This document shows, one piece after another, positions 50,206 to 60,898 of a stretch of DNA of 64,000 nucleotides (within the stretch, counting starts at the first letter, position 1; each line of letters starts with the position of its first letter). This stretch comes from Pseudomonas oryzicola (GTDB lineage: Bacteria; Pseudomonadota; Gammaproteobacteria; Pseudomonadales; Pseudomonadaceae). The notes below the pieces were generated by a model. That model worked only from the letters and a program-made list of their open reading frames with translations. It did not search any database and had not been told where the DNA came from. The stretch spans positions 521,001-585,000 of the forward strand of contig NZ_JABWRZ020000001.1 in the NCBI RefSeq assembly GCF_014269185.2, written 5' to 3'. Both the position numbers and the translations under genes were made by a program.

Positions 50206-50333
50206 TGTGCCGGAAGGTCTTGTAATCCTTCTCTCAAGCCTATGTGGGTTGCGTCTCTCGAAGTGGTCGGCGCCTTGTGAGCCGCAGCAGAGCCACATAA
50301 CGTGGATTGCTTTCTCGCCCAGGAAGCATGCTC

Positions 50334-51758
50334 ATGAAGTATCGATTTGCACTGGCTATCCCTTGCCTGCTGGCCAGTTTCCATGCCAGTGCCCTGCAGG
50401 ATTGCAGCGGCCTGCATCCGCAGAAAATTGTCCATTGCCATATCGGCAATGTGCGCCAGGCGCCCTTGGAATATGCACTGCTCGAACAGGCTTCCGGGCC
50501 TGGCTACAGATTCCGACGTCTGCAGATGGTCTCCCAGTCATGGACGCCCGCTCCGGTGGTTGCGCCCCGCCGCTGGGAGCACGATGTCGAATTGCATATT
50601 CCGCTGGATGCCGTGCCGGGCAAGGCTCTGCTGGTAGTGAACAACGGCGTGCGCCATGGGCCGGCGCAGGCACCGGACTATACGCGCGAAGTGTTGCGAG
50701 AGTTGGCCCTTGAGGCGCGTACCGCGGTGGTCATGATCAGCGACGTGCCCAACCAGTACGTGACGTTCGATGACGCCGAAAAGCCGATGCGCGAGGATGA
50801 CGCCGTGGCCCATATCTGGGCACATTCGCTGCGTGGCGCTGCGCCGGAACTGCCATTGCATGTACCTATGGCCGCTGCGGCAAGCCGGGCGATGGATCTG
50901 GCCGAGCTGGAGTTGCGAAAGCAAGGGCTGGCAGTCGATCGCTTCATTATCACGGGAGCCTCCAAGCGCGGCTGGAGTGCGTGGCTGACGGCATTGGCCG
51001 ATGAGCGGGTGATGGCCATCGTACCTAGCGTCATCGACATCGCCGACACCTCGGACATGCTGAGGGGGGTGCGCAAGCGCTATGGCGGGCACTGGCCGCT
51101 GGCGCTGTGGCCCTACCAGCAAGCCGGCGTGCTGCAGCAATTGGGTAGCCCCGCTTTCGAGCAGTTGATGGCGATGATGGACCCGATGCAGTACATGAAC
51201 GAGCCAGGGCAGCGCCTGGCGATACCCAAATACCTTGTTTCCGCCAGCGGCGATGATTTCTTCGTTCCCGATCCTGTGACCGATTACCAGCAGCGTTTGC
51301 CCGGCCAGACCAGCCTGAGGGTGTTGCCGAACTCAGACCATGGCGGGGTGCGCCAGGCCGTGCTCAGCACCTTGGTACCGGCGCTAACGCGTTTGCGCGA
51401 CGGCGTGCCTTTACCGAGCGTGCAAGTGTCGGCAAACATGCAATCGGGGTATATGGACGTTGACTTCTCCGAACCGCCGGTGGCAGTGAAGGTATGGACG
51501 GCGAACAACCGTCACGACCGCGACTTCCGCTATGCCTGCGGGGTGCGCTACCAGTCCGAGACGCTCGTCCCCGCGCAGCACTTCACCCTGCAGCGTATGC
51601 CACCGGCAGAGGGCTGGCAGGCACAATTCGTCGAGGCCAGGTTCGCGGATGGCTTCATTGCCACCAGCGCGGTGAGTGTGTTGCCACGGACCTCTCCCGA
51701 CCATCCGCCGGCACAGCAGGGAGGCACCTGCAAAAGCTTCCCTGCTGACGCAAAGTGA
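50334..51758 (+). CDS. Secreted PhoPQ-activated pathogenicity-related (PqaA-like) protein
   Basis: 474 residues from the ATG at 50334 (MKYRFALAIPCLL), with AGGAAG upstream. Signal peptide (~1-22, cleavage near HASALQ). It belongs to the alpha/beta-hydrolase-like PhoPQ_related family: nucleophile elbow ITGASKRGWSAW (~213-224), acid segment SASGDDFFVPD (~308-318) and His in PNSDHGGV (~336-343). A C-terminal beta domain follows (~375-474). PqaA is a PhoP-induced periplasmic protein of Salmonella with unknown substrate. No two-component system or PhoP-like box is visible next to this gene. Confidence 0.85.
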   Translation: MKYRFALAIPCLLASFHASALQDCSGLHPQKIVHCHIGNVRQAPLEYALLEQASGPGYRFRRLQMVSQSWTPAPVVAPRRWEHDVELHIPLDAVPGKALLVVNNGVRHGPAQAPDYTREVLRELALEARTAVVMISDVPNQYVTFDDAEKPMREDDAVAHIWAHSLRGAAPELPLHVPMAAAASRAMDLAELELRKQGLAVDRFIITGASKRGWSAWLTALADERVMAIVPSVIDIADTSDMLRGVRKRYGGHWPLALWPYQQAGVLQQLGSPAFEQLMAMMDPMQYMNEPGQRLAIPKYLVSASGDDFFVPDPVTDYQQRLPGQTSLRVLPNSDHGGVRQAVLSTLVPALTRLRDGVPLPSVQVSANMQSGYMDVDFSEPPVAVKVWTANNRHDRDFRYACGVRYQSETLVPAQHFTLQRMPPAEGWQAQFVEARFADGFIATSAVSVLPRTSPDHPPAQQGGTCKSFPADAK

Positions 51759-51798
51759 AAGGCCGGCTTGCCTGCGTACAGGTACAGCAGGCAGGCGA

Positions 51799-52203
51799 TC
51801 AGCGTGTGGCCACCTTGGGCTTGTAGGCACAATACCCCGGGCGCGGTCCAACTTTGGGGTGGTTGCGGCAAGTGTCCGGGCGCTTGTCGTAAATGGTGCA
51901 CAGGCGGCTCTTGCGGTCCAGGTACAGGCAGTCGTCGTTGCTCATCCGGGTCAGGGTGAAGATCCCCGACTTCTGGTTGAAGCGTTCGATAATGCCGTCC
52001 TTTTGCAGGCGCTTGGCGATGTTCTTTGGCGGTTCGTCTTTTTCGAACTCGTCGACCACGCCGATACGGATCAGATCCTTGATCTTCACCTCCACCGGCA
52101 AGGTGCAGCAGGTTGAATGGCAGCCGCCACACATGTGGCTGGCATAGCGCTGCCAAGTCTCCAGGCGGTCGACTTCAGCGGCGGCGATCAGGGTCGTTTT
52201 CAT
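51799..52203 (-). CDS. YkgJ-family cysteine-cluster protein
   Basis: 134 residues. Eight cysteines lie in CGGCHSTCC (~25-33), DDCLYLDRKSRLC, CRNHP and PGYCAYKP; this is the CxxCxxxCC...C...C...C pattern of the YkgJ family, thought to bind a zinc or Fe-S cluster. Short and cytoplasmic. The function is unknown. It is divergent from glgP across a 185-base gap and lies 40 bases after the PqaA-like stop, convergent with it. The rest of the protein has a KDLIRIGVVDEFEKDEP segment. Confidence 0.88.
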   Translation of the reverse strand: MKTTLIAAAEVDRLETWQRYASHMCGGCHSTCCTLPVEVKIKDLIRIGVVDEFEKDEPPKNIAKRLQKDGIIERFNQKSGIFTLTRMSNDDCLYLDRKSRLCTIYDKRPDTCRNHPKVGPRPGYCAYKPKVATR

Positions 52204-52388
52204 CGTTATGGGGGTGAATCACGGTCTTGGGGCGCGCGATCATACCGGAATCGTTCAATTTATGAACAACCTTTTGACCGATTGCGTTACCGGGCATGAA
52301 AACCGCGAACCCAGGCTTTCGCTCTCTGTCGAAGCGTCTAGGCTGAACAGTCTCCCTCCGTATTCGTCAACTTGCCCGAGGATGCCGC

Positions 52389-54839
<2,451 letters not shown>

Positions 54840-54850
54840 GCTGGATCAGG

Positions 54851-54884
54851 TCCGCCCTCTTCGCGGGTTCACCCCGCGAAGGCC
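54851..54884. repeat. Single REP element after glgP
   Basis: TCCGCCCTCTTCGCGGGTTC..ACCCCGCGAAGGCCCCC. A shortened copy of the CGCGGGT palindrome without an inverted partner. Confidence 0.65.
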
Positions 54885-55031
54885 CCCACTCCGACCATCG
54901 GCCTGGCATACGCTGAACTACCGACCTATTGTGCCGTCTGAGTGCCGTGGCGAGTCTCATCACTCGCTAGCCCGCAACTCTCCCTGTAAACTGCGTGGGT
55001 TTTTATCCCCACAATCCTTTCGGAGCCATAC

Positions 55032-56042
55032 ATGTCCCGCGTTACCCTGAGTCGCTATCTGATTGAGCAGACCCGCAGCAACAATACCCCTGCCGATCTG
55101 CGCTTCCTGATCGAGGTGGTGGCGCGTGCGTGCAAGGAAATCAGCCATCACGTGTCCAAAGGCGCCCTGGGCGGTGTGCTGGGCAGCATGGGCACAGAGA
55201 ACGTGCAGGGCGAAGTCCAGAAGAAGCTGGACGTGATTTCCAACGATATCCTGCTGGAGGCCAACGAGTGGGGTGGCCACCTGGCCGGCATGGCTTCCGA
55301 AGAAATGGACAACGCCTACCAGATCCCGGGCAAATACCCGAAAGGCGCCTACCTGCTGGTCTTCGACCCACTGGACGGCTCGTCCAACATCGACGTCAAC
55401 GTGTCGGTCGGCACCATCTTCTCGGTACTGCGTTGCCCCAACGAGTACCTGAGCCAGAATGAAACCCTGAACGAAAAAGCCTTCCTGCAGCCAGGCACCC
55501 AGCAGGTCGCTGCCGGTTACGCCATCTATGGCCCGCAGACCATGCTGATCCTGACCCTGGGCAACGGCGTCAAGGGCTTCACCCTGGACCGCGAGCTGGG
55601 CAGCTTCGTCCTGACCCATGAAAACATCCGCGTGCCGGAAAGCACCGCCGAATTCGCCATCAACATGTCCAACCAGCGCCACTGGGAAGCGCCGGTTCAG
55701 CGTTACGTGGGCGAACTGCTGGCAGGTGAGACCGGCCCGCTGAAGAAGAACTACAACATGCGCTGGATCGCCTCGATGGTGGCCGACGTGCACCGCATCC
55801 TCACCCGTGGCGGCCTGTTCATGTACCCACGTGACGCTCGCGAGCCGAGCAAGCCGGGCAAACTGCGCCTGATGTACGAAGCCAACCCGATGTCGTTCAT
55901 CATCGAACAGGCCGGCGGCGCCTCCACCAACGGTTACGATCGCATCCTCGACATCCAGCCCGAAAGCCTGCACCAGCGCGTGTCGGTGATCCTCGGCTCG
56001 AAGGAAGAGGTCGAGCGCGTCACCGCCTACCACAAGGAATAA
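55032..56042 (+). CDS. fbp: Fructose-1,6-bisphosphatase class I (Fbp)
   Basis: 336 residues. Hydrolyses fructose-1,6-bisphosphate in gluconeogenesis. Metal-binding [19 protein letters not shown] (~113-131) and the substrate-binding [21 protein letters not shown] and [10 protein letters not shown] segments are present, as is the [17 protein letters not shown] end. Pseudomonads without a full Embden-Meyerhof route depend on it when growing on organic acids. The ribosome site is CGGAG at 55020-55024. The DUF924 gene follows after 3 bases, so translation is probably coupled. Confidence 0.97.
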   Translation: MSRVTLSRYLIEQTRSNNTPADLRFLIEVVARACKEISHHVSKGALGGVLGSMGTENVQGEVQKKLDVISNDILLEANEWGGHLAGMASEEMDNAYQIPGKYPKGAYLLVFDPLDGSSNIDVNVSVGTIFSVLRCPNEYLSQNETLNEKAFLQPGTQQVAAGYAIYGPQTMLILTLGNGVKGFTLDRELGSFVLTHENIRVPESTAEFAINMSNQRHWEAPVQRYVGELLAGETGPLKKNYNMRWIASMVADVHRILTRGGLFMYPRDAREPSKPGKLRLMYEANPMSFIIEQAGGASTNGYDRILDIQPESLHQRVSVILGSKEEVERVTAYHKE

Positions 56043-56045
56043 GTC

Positions 56046-56642
56046 ATGCTCGCACCTTGGCAGCCGTTGCTGGAGTGGTGGTTCGGTTGGGGCACCAGTC
56101 CCCAGGCCGTGGCTGACGAGAAGAGCACGCTGTGGTTCGGCAAGCATCACGATGCCGAGGCCCATGCGCTGTTTGGCGAGCTGGTCGAGCACGCCCTGGC
56201 AGGCGGGCTCGACGAATGGCAGCAAAGCCCGCAGGGCTGGCTGGGCCTGTTGATCCTGCTGGACCAGCTGCCACGCATGATCTATCGCGATACGCCACGT
56301 GCCTTCGAAGGTGACCGGCGTGCCCAGGTGGTGGCCATGCAGGGCCTGCAGAAGGGCTGGGACTACCAGTTGCTGCCGATCCAGCGGGTGTTCGTGCTGC
56401 TCGTGCTGGAGCATGCCGAGGTGCTGGACTGGCAGAACCTGTGTGTCGAGCGCTACCAGATGCTGTTGGACGAGCAGCCCGAAGCGAATCGCCGCCTGTT
56501 CGAGGGCTTCCTCGACTATGCCGAGCAGCACCAGCGGGTAATCGCGCGATTCGGGCGCTTTCCACACCGCAACCTGGTGCTGGAGCGGCCGAGTACTAGC
56601 GAAGAAATGGATTTTCTGCTGGAGCCCGGGTCCAGGTTCTGA
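56046..56642 (+). CDS. DUF924 (TPR-like) protein
   Basis: 198 residues. The family signature is clear: WLGLLILLDQLPRMIYRDTP (~62-81), an RAFEGD segment and the C-terminal VIARFGRFPHRNLVLER. No signal peptide or membrane helix; an all-alpha, TPR-like fold is expected. Its function is not known. It starts 3 bases after the fbp stop, so the two share a transcript; this linkage is the only hint to its role. A terminator follows. Confidence 0.9.
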   Translation: MLAPWQPLLEWWFGWGTSPQAVADEKSTLWFGKHHDAEAHALFGELVEHALAGGLDEWQQSPQGWLGLLILLDQLPRMIYRDTPRAFEGDRRAQVVAMQGLQKGWDYQLLPIQRVFVLLVLEHAEVLDWQNLCVERYQMLLDEQPEANRRLFEGFLDYAEQHQRVIARFGRFPHRNLVLERPSTSEEMDFLLEPGSRF

Positions 56643-56675
56643 GGCCGCTGTACCTGCTACAGGCCGTCACGATAA

Positions 56676-56707
56676 AAGGCCGCGCCTATCCAGGCGCGGC
56701 CTTTTTC
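56676..56707 (+). terminator. fbp operon terminator
   Basis: AAGGCCGCGCCT-ATCC-AGGCGCGGCCTT followed by TTTC, 33 bases after the DUF924 stop. Confidence 0.93.
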
Positions 56708-56868
56708 TATTCGCAACAGACTATTTCTTTGTGATTAATCGCACAGTAGTGGCCATCCGACCAATGGTGTAGGGGGAAAGGGGGGCGGGTAGGGAACCTG
56801 GGAGGGATTTTTCCGTCGAAGGTCACTGCAGGCCACTCGCCTGTATCCCCTGTCCAGGAGTGTCCTTC

Positions 56869-57123
56869 ATGTCGTTGCGTTCCCTCGCCCTGTTGTCGCT
56901 GTGCGTCGTCCTGACTGCCTGCAGCAAGATCAATCAGGAAAACTATTCCAAGATCAAGGCCGGTATGAACAAGGCCGAGGTCGAGCAGTTGCTCGGCACG
57001 CCGACCGAGTGTTCCGGCGCGTTGGGTATGAGCAGCTGCACCTGGGGGGACGAGAAGAGCTTCATCAGCGTGCAGTACGCGGCCGACAAAGTGCTGATGT
57101 ATTCCGGGCAGGGCCTCAAATGA
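56869..57123 (+). CDS. DUF3862-type small outer-membrane lipoprotein
   Basis: 84 residues from the ATG at 56869 with CAGGAG 8 bases upstream. Lipoprotein signal (MSLRSLALLSLCVVLTAC, Cys at 18). The mature part matches the DUF3862/BLIP-like fold: NYSKIKAGMNKAEVEQLLG, PTECSGALGMSSCTWGDE with a Cys pair, and SVQYAADKVLMYSG. The family is related to SmpA/BamE. Function unknown. It overlaps the next gene, a lipocalin lipoprotein, by 4 bases, so translation is coupled. Confidence 0.88.
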   Translation: MSLRSLALLSLCVVLTACSKINQENYSKIKAGMNKAEVEQLLGTPTECSGALGMSSCTWGDEKSFISVQYAADKVLMYSGQGLK

Positions 57124-57692
57124 GGCGCCTGCACCTGTTGATGGGGGTATGCCTGGCGTTGCTGCTGGGCGGCTGTGCCGGCTCGGTACACGACCCGCTG
57201 GCACCGAAAACCGCTGGTAACGTCGACCTCAAGCGCTACCAGGGCAAATGGTACGAGCTGGCACGCCTGCCGATGCGCTACCAGGACGGTTGTGAGCAGT
57301 CCGAGGCGCACTACAACCTCAGGGTCGATGGCAGCCTGGGTGTGCTCAACCGTTGCCGCACCATGGGTGATGAATGGCTGCGTGCAGAAGGGCACGCGAA
57401 CATTCAGGAACCGGGCCACACCGACAAGTTGTGGGTCGAGTTCGACAACTGGTTCACCAAGCTGGTGCCAGGCGTGGCCAGGGGCGAGTACTGGATTCTG
57501 TATGTGGACGAGCGCTACCGCACGGCAGTGGTTGGCAGCCCCGACCGCAAGCACTTGTGGCTCCTGTCGCGAACGCCGACGCTACCAGCCTGGGAGCGCG
57601 AGAACCTGATGTCCAGGGCGCGGCAACAGGGGTATGACACCAGCCGCTTGATCTGGCGCGCTTCGGACCAGCAGATCGTCAAGATGCATTGA
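57120..57692 (+). CDS. blc: Outer-membrane lipocalin lipoprotein Blc
   Basis: 190 residues from the ATG at 57120, which overlaps the preceding stop (ATGA). Lipoprotein signal MRRLHLLMGVCLALLLGGC (Cys at 19). Lipocalin motifs: the first conserved region YQGKWYELARLPMRYQDG (~39-56), Blc-type GSLGVLNRC and the barrel-closing GEYWILYVDERYRTAVVG, then LWLLSRTPTLP. Bacterial Blc binds fatty acids or lysophospholipids at the outer membrane and is induced by envelope or osmotic stress (family knowledge). Confidence 0.94.
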   Translation: MRRLHLLMGVCLALLLGGCAGSVHDPLAPKTAGNVDLKRYQGKWYELARLPMRYQDGCEQSEAHYNLRVDGSLGVLNRCRTMGDEWLRAEGHANIQEPGHTDKLWVEFDNWFTKLVPGVARGEYWILYVDERYRTAVVGSPDRKHLWLLSRTPTLPAWERENLMSRARQQGYDTSRLIWRASDQQIVKMH

Positions 57693-57696
57693 GTTT

Positions 57697-57719
57697 CCGG
57701 GGCTGCAAAGCAGCCCCGA
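57697..57719. terminator. Hairpin between convergent blc and hutF
   Basis: CGGGGCTGC-AAA-GCAGCCCCG, a perfect 9-base stem shared by both converging genes. No long T-run on either side. Confidence 0.6.
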
Positions 57720-57726
57720 TACACCT

Positions 57727-59091
57727 TTACCCCAACAGCTGGCGCAACACCCCGGCAAACGCCCGCCCGCTTTCCTCTTCCTGCGCATGCCGGCCCTGGC
57801 GCACCACCCACTGCCCGTTTACCATCACATCGCGCACCTGCCGATTACCGCCAGCAAACAGCCAACGGTTGAGAATGGCATCACCCTCGGCCATGGCAAT
57901 GTAGGGATCCTGCCCATCGAGCACCAGCCAGTCGGCACGCTTGCCCACTGCCAGCTCACCGACCGTCTGCCCCAAGGCTTGCGCGCCACCGGCCAGCGCG
58001 GCGTCATACAACGTGCGCCCGACCATCGGCTGGTCGCCCCGGTACAAGCGATTACGTCGCTGGTCACGCAGCCGCTGGCCGTATTCCAGCCAGCGTAATT
58101 CCTCCACAACGCTCAGCGACACATGACTGTCCGAGCCGATGCCCAGGCGGCCGCCTTGGGCCAGGTAGTCCACTGCCGGGAAAATCCCGTCGCCCAGGTT
58201 GGCTTCAGTGGTCAGGCACAGCCCGGCCACTGCGCCGCTGCGCGCCATGGCGCTGACTTCATCCGGCTCGGCATGAGTGGCATGCACCAGGCACCAGCGC
58301 GGGTCCACGTCCACATGCTGGTACAGCCACTGCAACGGCCGCAGGCCGCTCCAGGCCAGGCAGTCGTCCACCTCCTTCTGCTGCTCGGCGATGTGGATAT
58401 GTATCGGGCATTGCCGGTCGCTGGCTGCCAGCACCTCGCTAATCTGCCCAGGCGTCACCGCCCGTAGGGAGTGGAAGCACAACCCCAGTTGCTGAGCTGG
58501 TTGCGCAGCCAGCAGCGGGGCCAATTGTGCTTGTAGCTGCAAGTACTTCTCGGTGGAGTTGATGAACCGCCGCTGCCCCTCAGTCGGGGCCTGGCCACCA
58601 AACCCTGCATGGCTGTACAGCACTGGCAGCAAGGTCAGGCCGATGCCGCTGTCGGCTGCGGCCGCGCTGATGCGGCGGGACAGCTCGGCCGGGTCGGCAT
58701 AGGCCTGGCCGGCCTGGTCGTGGTGCACGTAATGGAACTCCGCCACCGAGGTGTAGCCGCACTTGAGCATCTCGATGTACAGCTGGCGGGCGATGACCTG
58801 CAGTTGCTCCGGGCTGATCTGCCCGACCAGGCGGTACATCAGGTCGCGCCAGGTCCAGAAGCTGTCGTTGGGGTTGCCAGCCACCTCCGCCAGGCCCGCC
58901 ATGGCCCGCTGGAAGGCATGCGAGTGCAGGTTGGGCATGCCTGGCAGCACAGGGCCGCCAAGGCGCTCGGCACCTTCGGCACTGGCATCGGCTGCGATTG
59001 CCACCAGAGTGCCGTCGGCGGCTACCTCGAAACGGACATTGTGGGCCCAACCGGTGGGCAGGAGGGCACGTTCGGCGTAATAGGCGGGCAT
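57727..59091 (-). CDS. hutF: Formimidoylglutamate deiminase HutF
   Basis: 454 residues. Amidohydrolase that converts N-formimino-glutamate to N-formylglutamate plus ammonia, the fourth step in the five-step Hut route of pseudomonads. Metal and catalytic residues lie in LPGMPNLHSHAFQRAM (~48-63), HIHIAEQQKEV (~233-243), VHATHAEPDE and IGSDSHVSLSVVEEL (~317-331). Normal length. Divergent from hutC; the shared gap carries a HutC-like operator. hutG, the last step, is not in the window. Confidence 0.95.
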   Translation of the reverse strand: MPAYYAERALLPTGWAHNVRFEVAADGTLVAIAADASAEGAERLGGPVLPGMPNLHSHAFQRAMAGLAEVAGNPNDSFWTWRDLMYRLVGQISPEQLQVIARQLYIEMLKCGYTSVAEFHYVHHDQAGQAYADPAELSRRISAAAADSGIGLTLLPVLYSHAGFGGQAPTEGQRRFINSTEKYLQLQAQLAPLLAAQPAQQLGLCFHSLRAVTPGQISEVLAASDRQCPIHIHIAEQQKEVDDCLAWSGLRPLQWLYQHVDVDPRWCLVHATHAEPDEVSAMARSGAVAGLCLTTEANLGDGIFPAVDYLAQGGRLGIGSDSHVSLSVVEELRWLEYGQRLRDQRRNRLYRGDQPMVGRTLYDAALAGGAQALGQTVGELAVGKRADWLVLDGQDPYIAMAEGDAILNRWLFAGGNRQVRDVMVNGQWVVRQGRHAQEEESGRAFAGVLRQLLG

Positions 59092-59114
59092 TGCGCTATC
59101 CTGTTATTGTTCAG

Positions 59115-59132
59115 CTTGTATATACATATACA
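59115..59132. promoter_or_regulatory. HutC operator between hutF and hutC
   Basis: CTTGTATATACATATACA contains TGTATATACA (59117-59126), a perfect 10-base palindrome like the known HutC boxes. It is 24-41 bases from the hutF start and about 67-84 from the hutC start, so it could control both. Confidence 0.75.
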
Positions 59133-59198
59133 GCCGTTTGCCTGCCGGGTAAACTCCGGCAAGCTACCATCAATCTAATCGCACAAGGATCAAACGCC

Positions 59199-59945
59199 GT
59201 GCCGACACCTTCCGTTTCCGTGCTGGTGGCCCAAATGGGCGAGGGCCCGGCGCCATTGTACGCCCGGGTCAAGCAGATGATCGTCCAGCAGATCGAGAAT
59301 GGCAGCTGGCCGCCGCACCACCGTGTGCCGTCCGAAAGCGAGCTGGTCAGCCAGTTGGGCTTCAGCCGCATGACCATCAACCGCGCGTTGCGCGAGCTTA
59401 CCGCCGAAGGGCTGTTGGTGCGCATGCAGGGGGTCGGCACCTTCGTTGCCGAACCCAAGACCCGTTCGGCGCTGTTCGAAGTCAACAACATTGCCGACGA
59501 GATTGCTGCCCGTGGCCACCAGCATAGTTGCCAGGTGATCACCCTCGCCGAGGAAGCCGCCGGCTCCGAACGCGCCCTGGCCCTGGACATGCGCGAAGGC
59601 CAGCGCGTATTCCATTCGTTGATCGTGCATTATGAAAACGGCGTTCCGGTGCAGATCGAAGACCGTTACGTCAATGCACAGATCGCCCCGGACTACCTCA
59701 AGCAGGATTTCACCCGGCAGACGCCCTACGCCTACCTGTCCCAGGTAGCGCCGCTGACTGAAGGCGAGCACGTTGTCGAAGCCATTCTCGCCGAGCCTGA
59801 TGAGTGCAAGCTGCTGCAGATCGAGCAAGGTGAGCCGTGCCTGTTGATTCGCCGCCGTACCTGGTCCGGTCGCCAGCCTGTCACCGCAGCGCGGTTGATC
59901 CACCCCGGTTCCCGTCATCGCCTGGAAGGACGTTTCAGCAAATGA
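59199..59945 (+). CDS. hutC: Histidine utilisation repressor HutC
   Basis: 248 residues from a GTG at 59199 (VPTPSVSVLVAQMGEG), with AAGGA upstream; the frame is open far upstream but unconserved. GntR-family regulator with an N-terminal winged helix (~15-80, LYARVKQMIVQQIENG, VPSESELVSQLGFSRMTINR). The C-terminal UTRA ligand domain (~100-245) binds urocanate. Urocanate relieves its repression of the hut genes. It overlaps hutD by 4 bases. Confidence 0.95.
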   Translation: MPTPSVSVLVAQMGEGPAPLYARVKQMIVQQIENGSWPPHHRVPSESELVSQLGFSRMTINRALRELTAEGLLVRMQGVGTFVAEPKTRSALFEVNNIADEIAARGHQHSCQVITLAEEAAGSERALALDMREGQRVFHSLIVHYENGVPVQIEDRYVNAQIAPDYLKQDFTRQTPYAYLSQVAPLTEGEHVVEAILAEPDECKLLQIEQGEPCLLIRRRTWSGRQPVTAARLIHPGSRHRLEGRFSK

Positions 59946-60517
59946 GTCAACTGCAATGGTTGCGTGCCAAAGACTACCCGCGCATGCCGTGGAAGAACGG
60001 TGGTGGGTTCACCGAGGAAATCACCCGCGATGCAGGTGACGGGCTCGAGGGTTTCGGCTGGCGCCTGTCGATAGCCGATATCGAGGCCTCCGGTGGCTTT
60101 TCCACCTTTGCCGGGTATCAACGCATCATCACCGTGCTGCAGGGAGATGGCATGCGCCTTACGGTGGATGGCCAGCCCAGCCGGCCGCTCGTGCCCTTCG
60201 ATGCCTATGCGTTCAGCGGTGAAAGCCAGGTGAGCTGCGCGCTGCTGGGCGGGGCGATCCGCGACTTCAACCTGATCTACGCACCGCTGCGTTACCGTGC
60301 GCGACTGCAGTGGTACCACGGCGGCAGTCGGCTTTTCAGTGCCGCCAGCACCGTGCTGGTTTTCAGTGGCCAGGCGCAGTTGGCGGTGAGTATCGACGGC
60401 CAGTTGCAATCGGCGCTGGGGCTGTATGACTGCTTGCAACTGAGCGGCAACGAGCGCCTGCTGGAAGTCGAAGTGCTCGGACGTTGCTGTGTTATCGAGC
60501 TGACCCCGCTTTCGTGA
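59942..60517 (+). CDS. hutD: HutD family protein
   Basis: 191 residues from the ATG at 59942, which overlaps the hutC stop. Double-stranded beta-helix (cupin-like) fold with MPWKNGGGFTEEI (~14-26), FGWRLSIADIEASGGFSTF, and NLIYAPLRYRARL. HutD binds formylglutamate and sets an upper limit on hut expression in P. fluorescens (family knowledge). The translational coupling to hutC fits a shared regulatory role. Confidence 0.92.
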   Translation: MSQLQWLRAKDYPRMPWKNGGGFTEEITRDAGDGLEGFGWRLSIADIEASGGFSTFAGYQRIITVLQGDGMRLTVDGQPSRPLVPFDAYAFSGESQVSCALLGGAIRDFNLIYAPLRYRARLQWYHGGSRLFSAASTVLVFSGQAQLAVSIDGQLQSALGLYDCLQLSGNERLLEVEVLGRCCVIELTPLS

Positions 60518-60525
60518 ATACCCGT

Positions 60526-60554
60526 CGGCCCTTCGCAACCTGGCGAAAGGGCCG
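60526..60554 (+). terminator. Hairpin after hutCD
   Basis: CGGCCCTTCGC-AACCTG-GCGAAAGGGCCG with one bulged A. No T-run follows, so it may end the transcript weakly or protect it. Confidence 0.45.
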
Positions 60555-60570
60555 TGCCGCCCCGCCAAGA

Positions 60571-60610
60571 GTTACCCGGTAACGCCCCGAAAAGGTCTTG
60601 TTTGTTACCG
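60571..60610. promoter_or_regulatory. GTTAC/GTAAC dyads, candidate CbrB enhancer
   Basis: GTTACCCGGTAAC (60571-60583, palindrome) and TTGTTACCG (60602-60610), ~150-180 bases upstream of the hutU sigma-54 promoter. CbrB of pseudomonads activates hutU with sigma-54 and its sites contain TGTTAC/GTAACA dyads (family knowledge). The assignment is an inference. The 381-base gap 60518-60898 otherwise holds the hutCD hairpin, the promoter and the HutC operator. Confidence 0.4.
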
Positions 60611-60752
60611 AATGCCCCAAGATGGCGCAATGCCCTCTGGTTCTCGCCACCCTGCCCAAGCCCCTCTCCAGTTTTTTCGTTTTTCTGCATCCCTTGCGCC
60701 GTGCGGGCTGCAACGTCATGGCCGGGCCATGACAACGTCCGCCGAAGCAACT

Positions 60753-60768
60753 TGGCCGTTCAATTGCA
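60753..60768 (+). promoter_or_regulatory. sigma-54 promoter of hutU
   Basis: TGGCCGT-TCAA-TTGCA: GG and GC doublets at the exact sigma-54 spacing, -12 half fully consensus. Transcription would start near 60779, inside the HutC operator. Confidence 0.75.
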
Positions 60769-60772
60769 TATG

Positions 60773-60786
60773 CTTGTATGTACAAG
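60773..60786. promoter_or_regulatory. HutC operator at the hutU start site
   Basis: CTTGTATGTACAAG: arms CTTGTA/TACAAG are perfectly symmetric. It overlaps the predicted transcription start, as expected for a repressor site. Confidence 0.85.
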
Positions 60787-60898
60787 TAAAGCCAAGTAAG
60801 CGAAAGTAGATAGGCCGTCCACTTCGCGCTGTACAGACCGCATCACTGGCCCGCCGATCGCGTCGGGTTTTGGATAGATCGCTCGAGGAGCACTTTTC

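Noticed and set aside
54960..56567. 535-codon minus-strand open frame opposite fbp and the DUF924 gene
   Set aside because: Both plus-strand genes have clear family motifs and ribosome sites; the antisense frame has neither.
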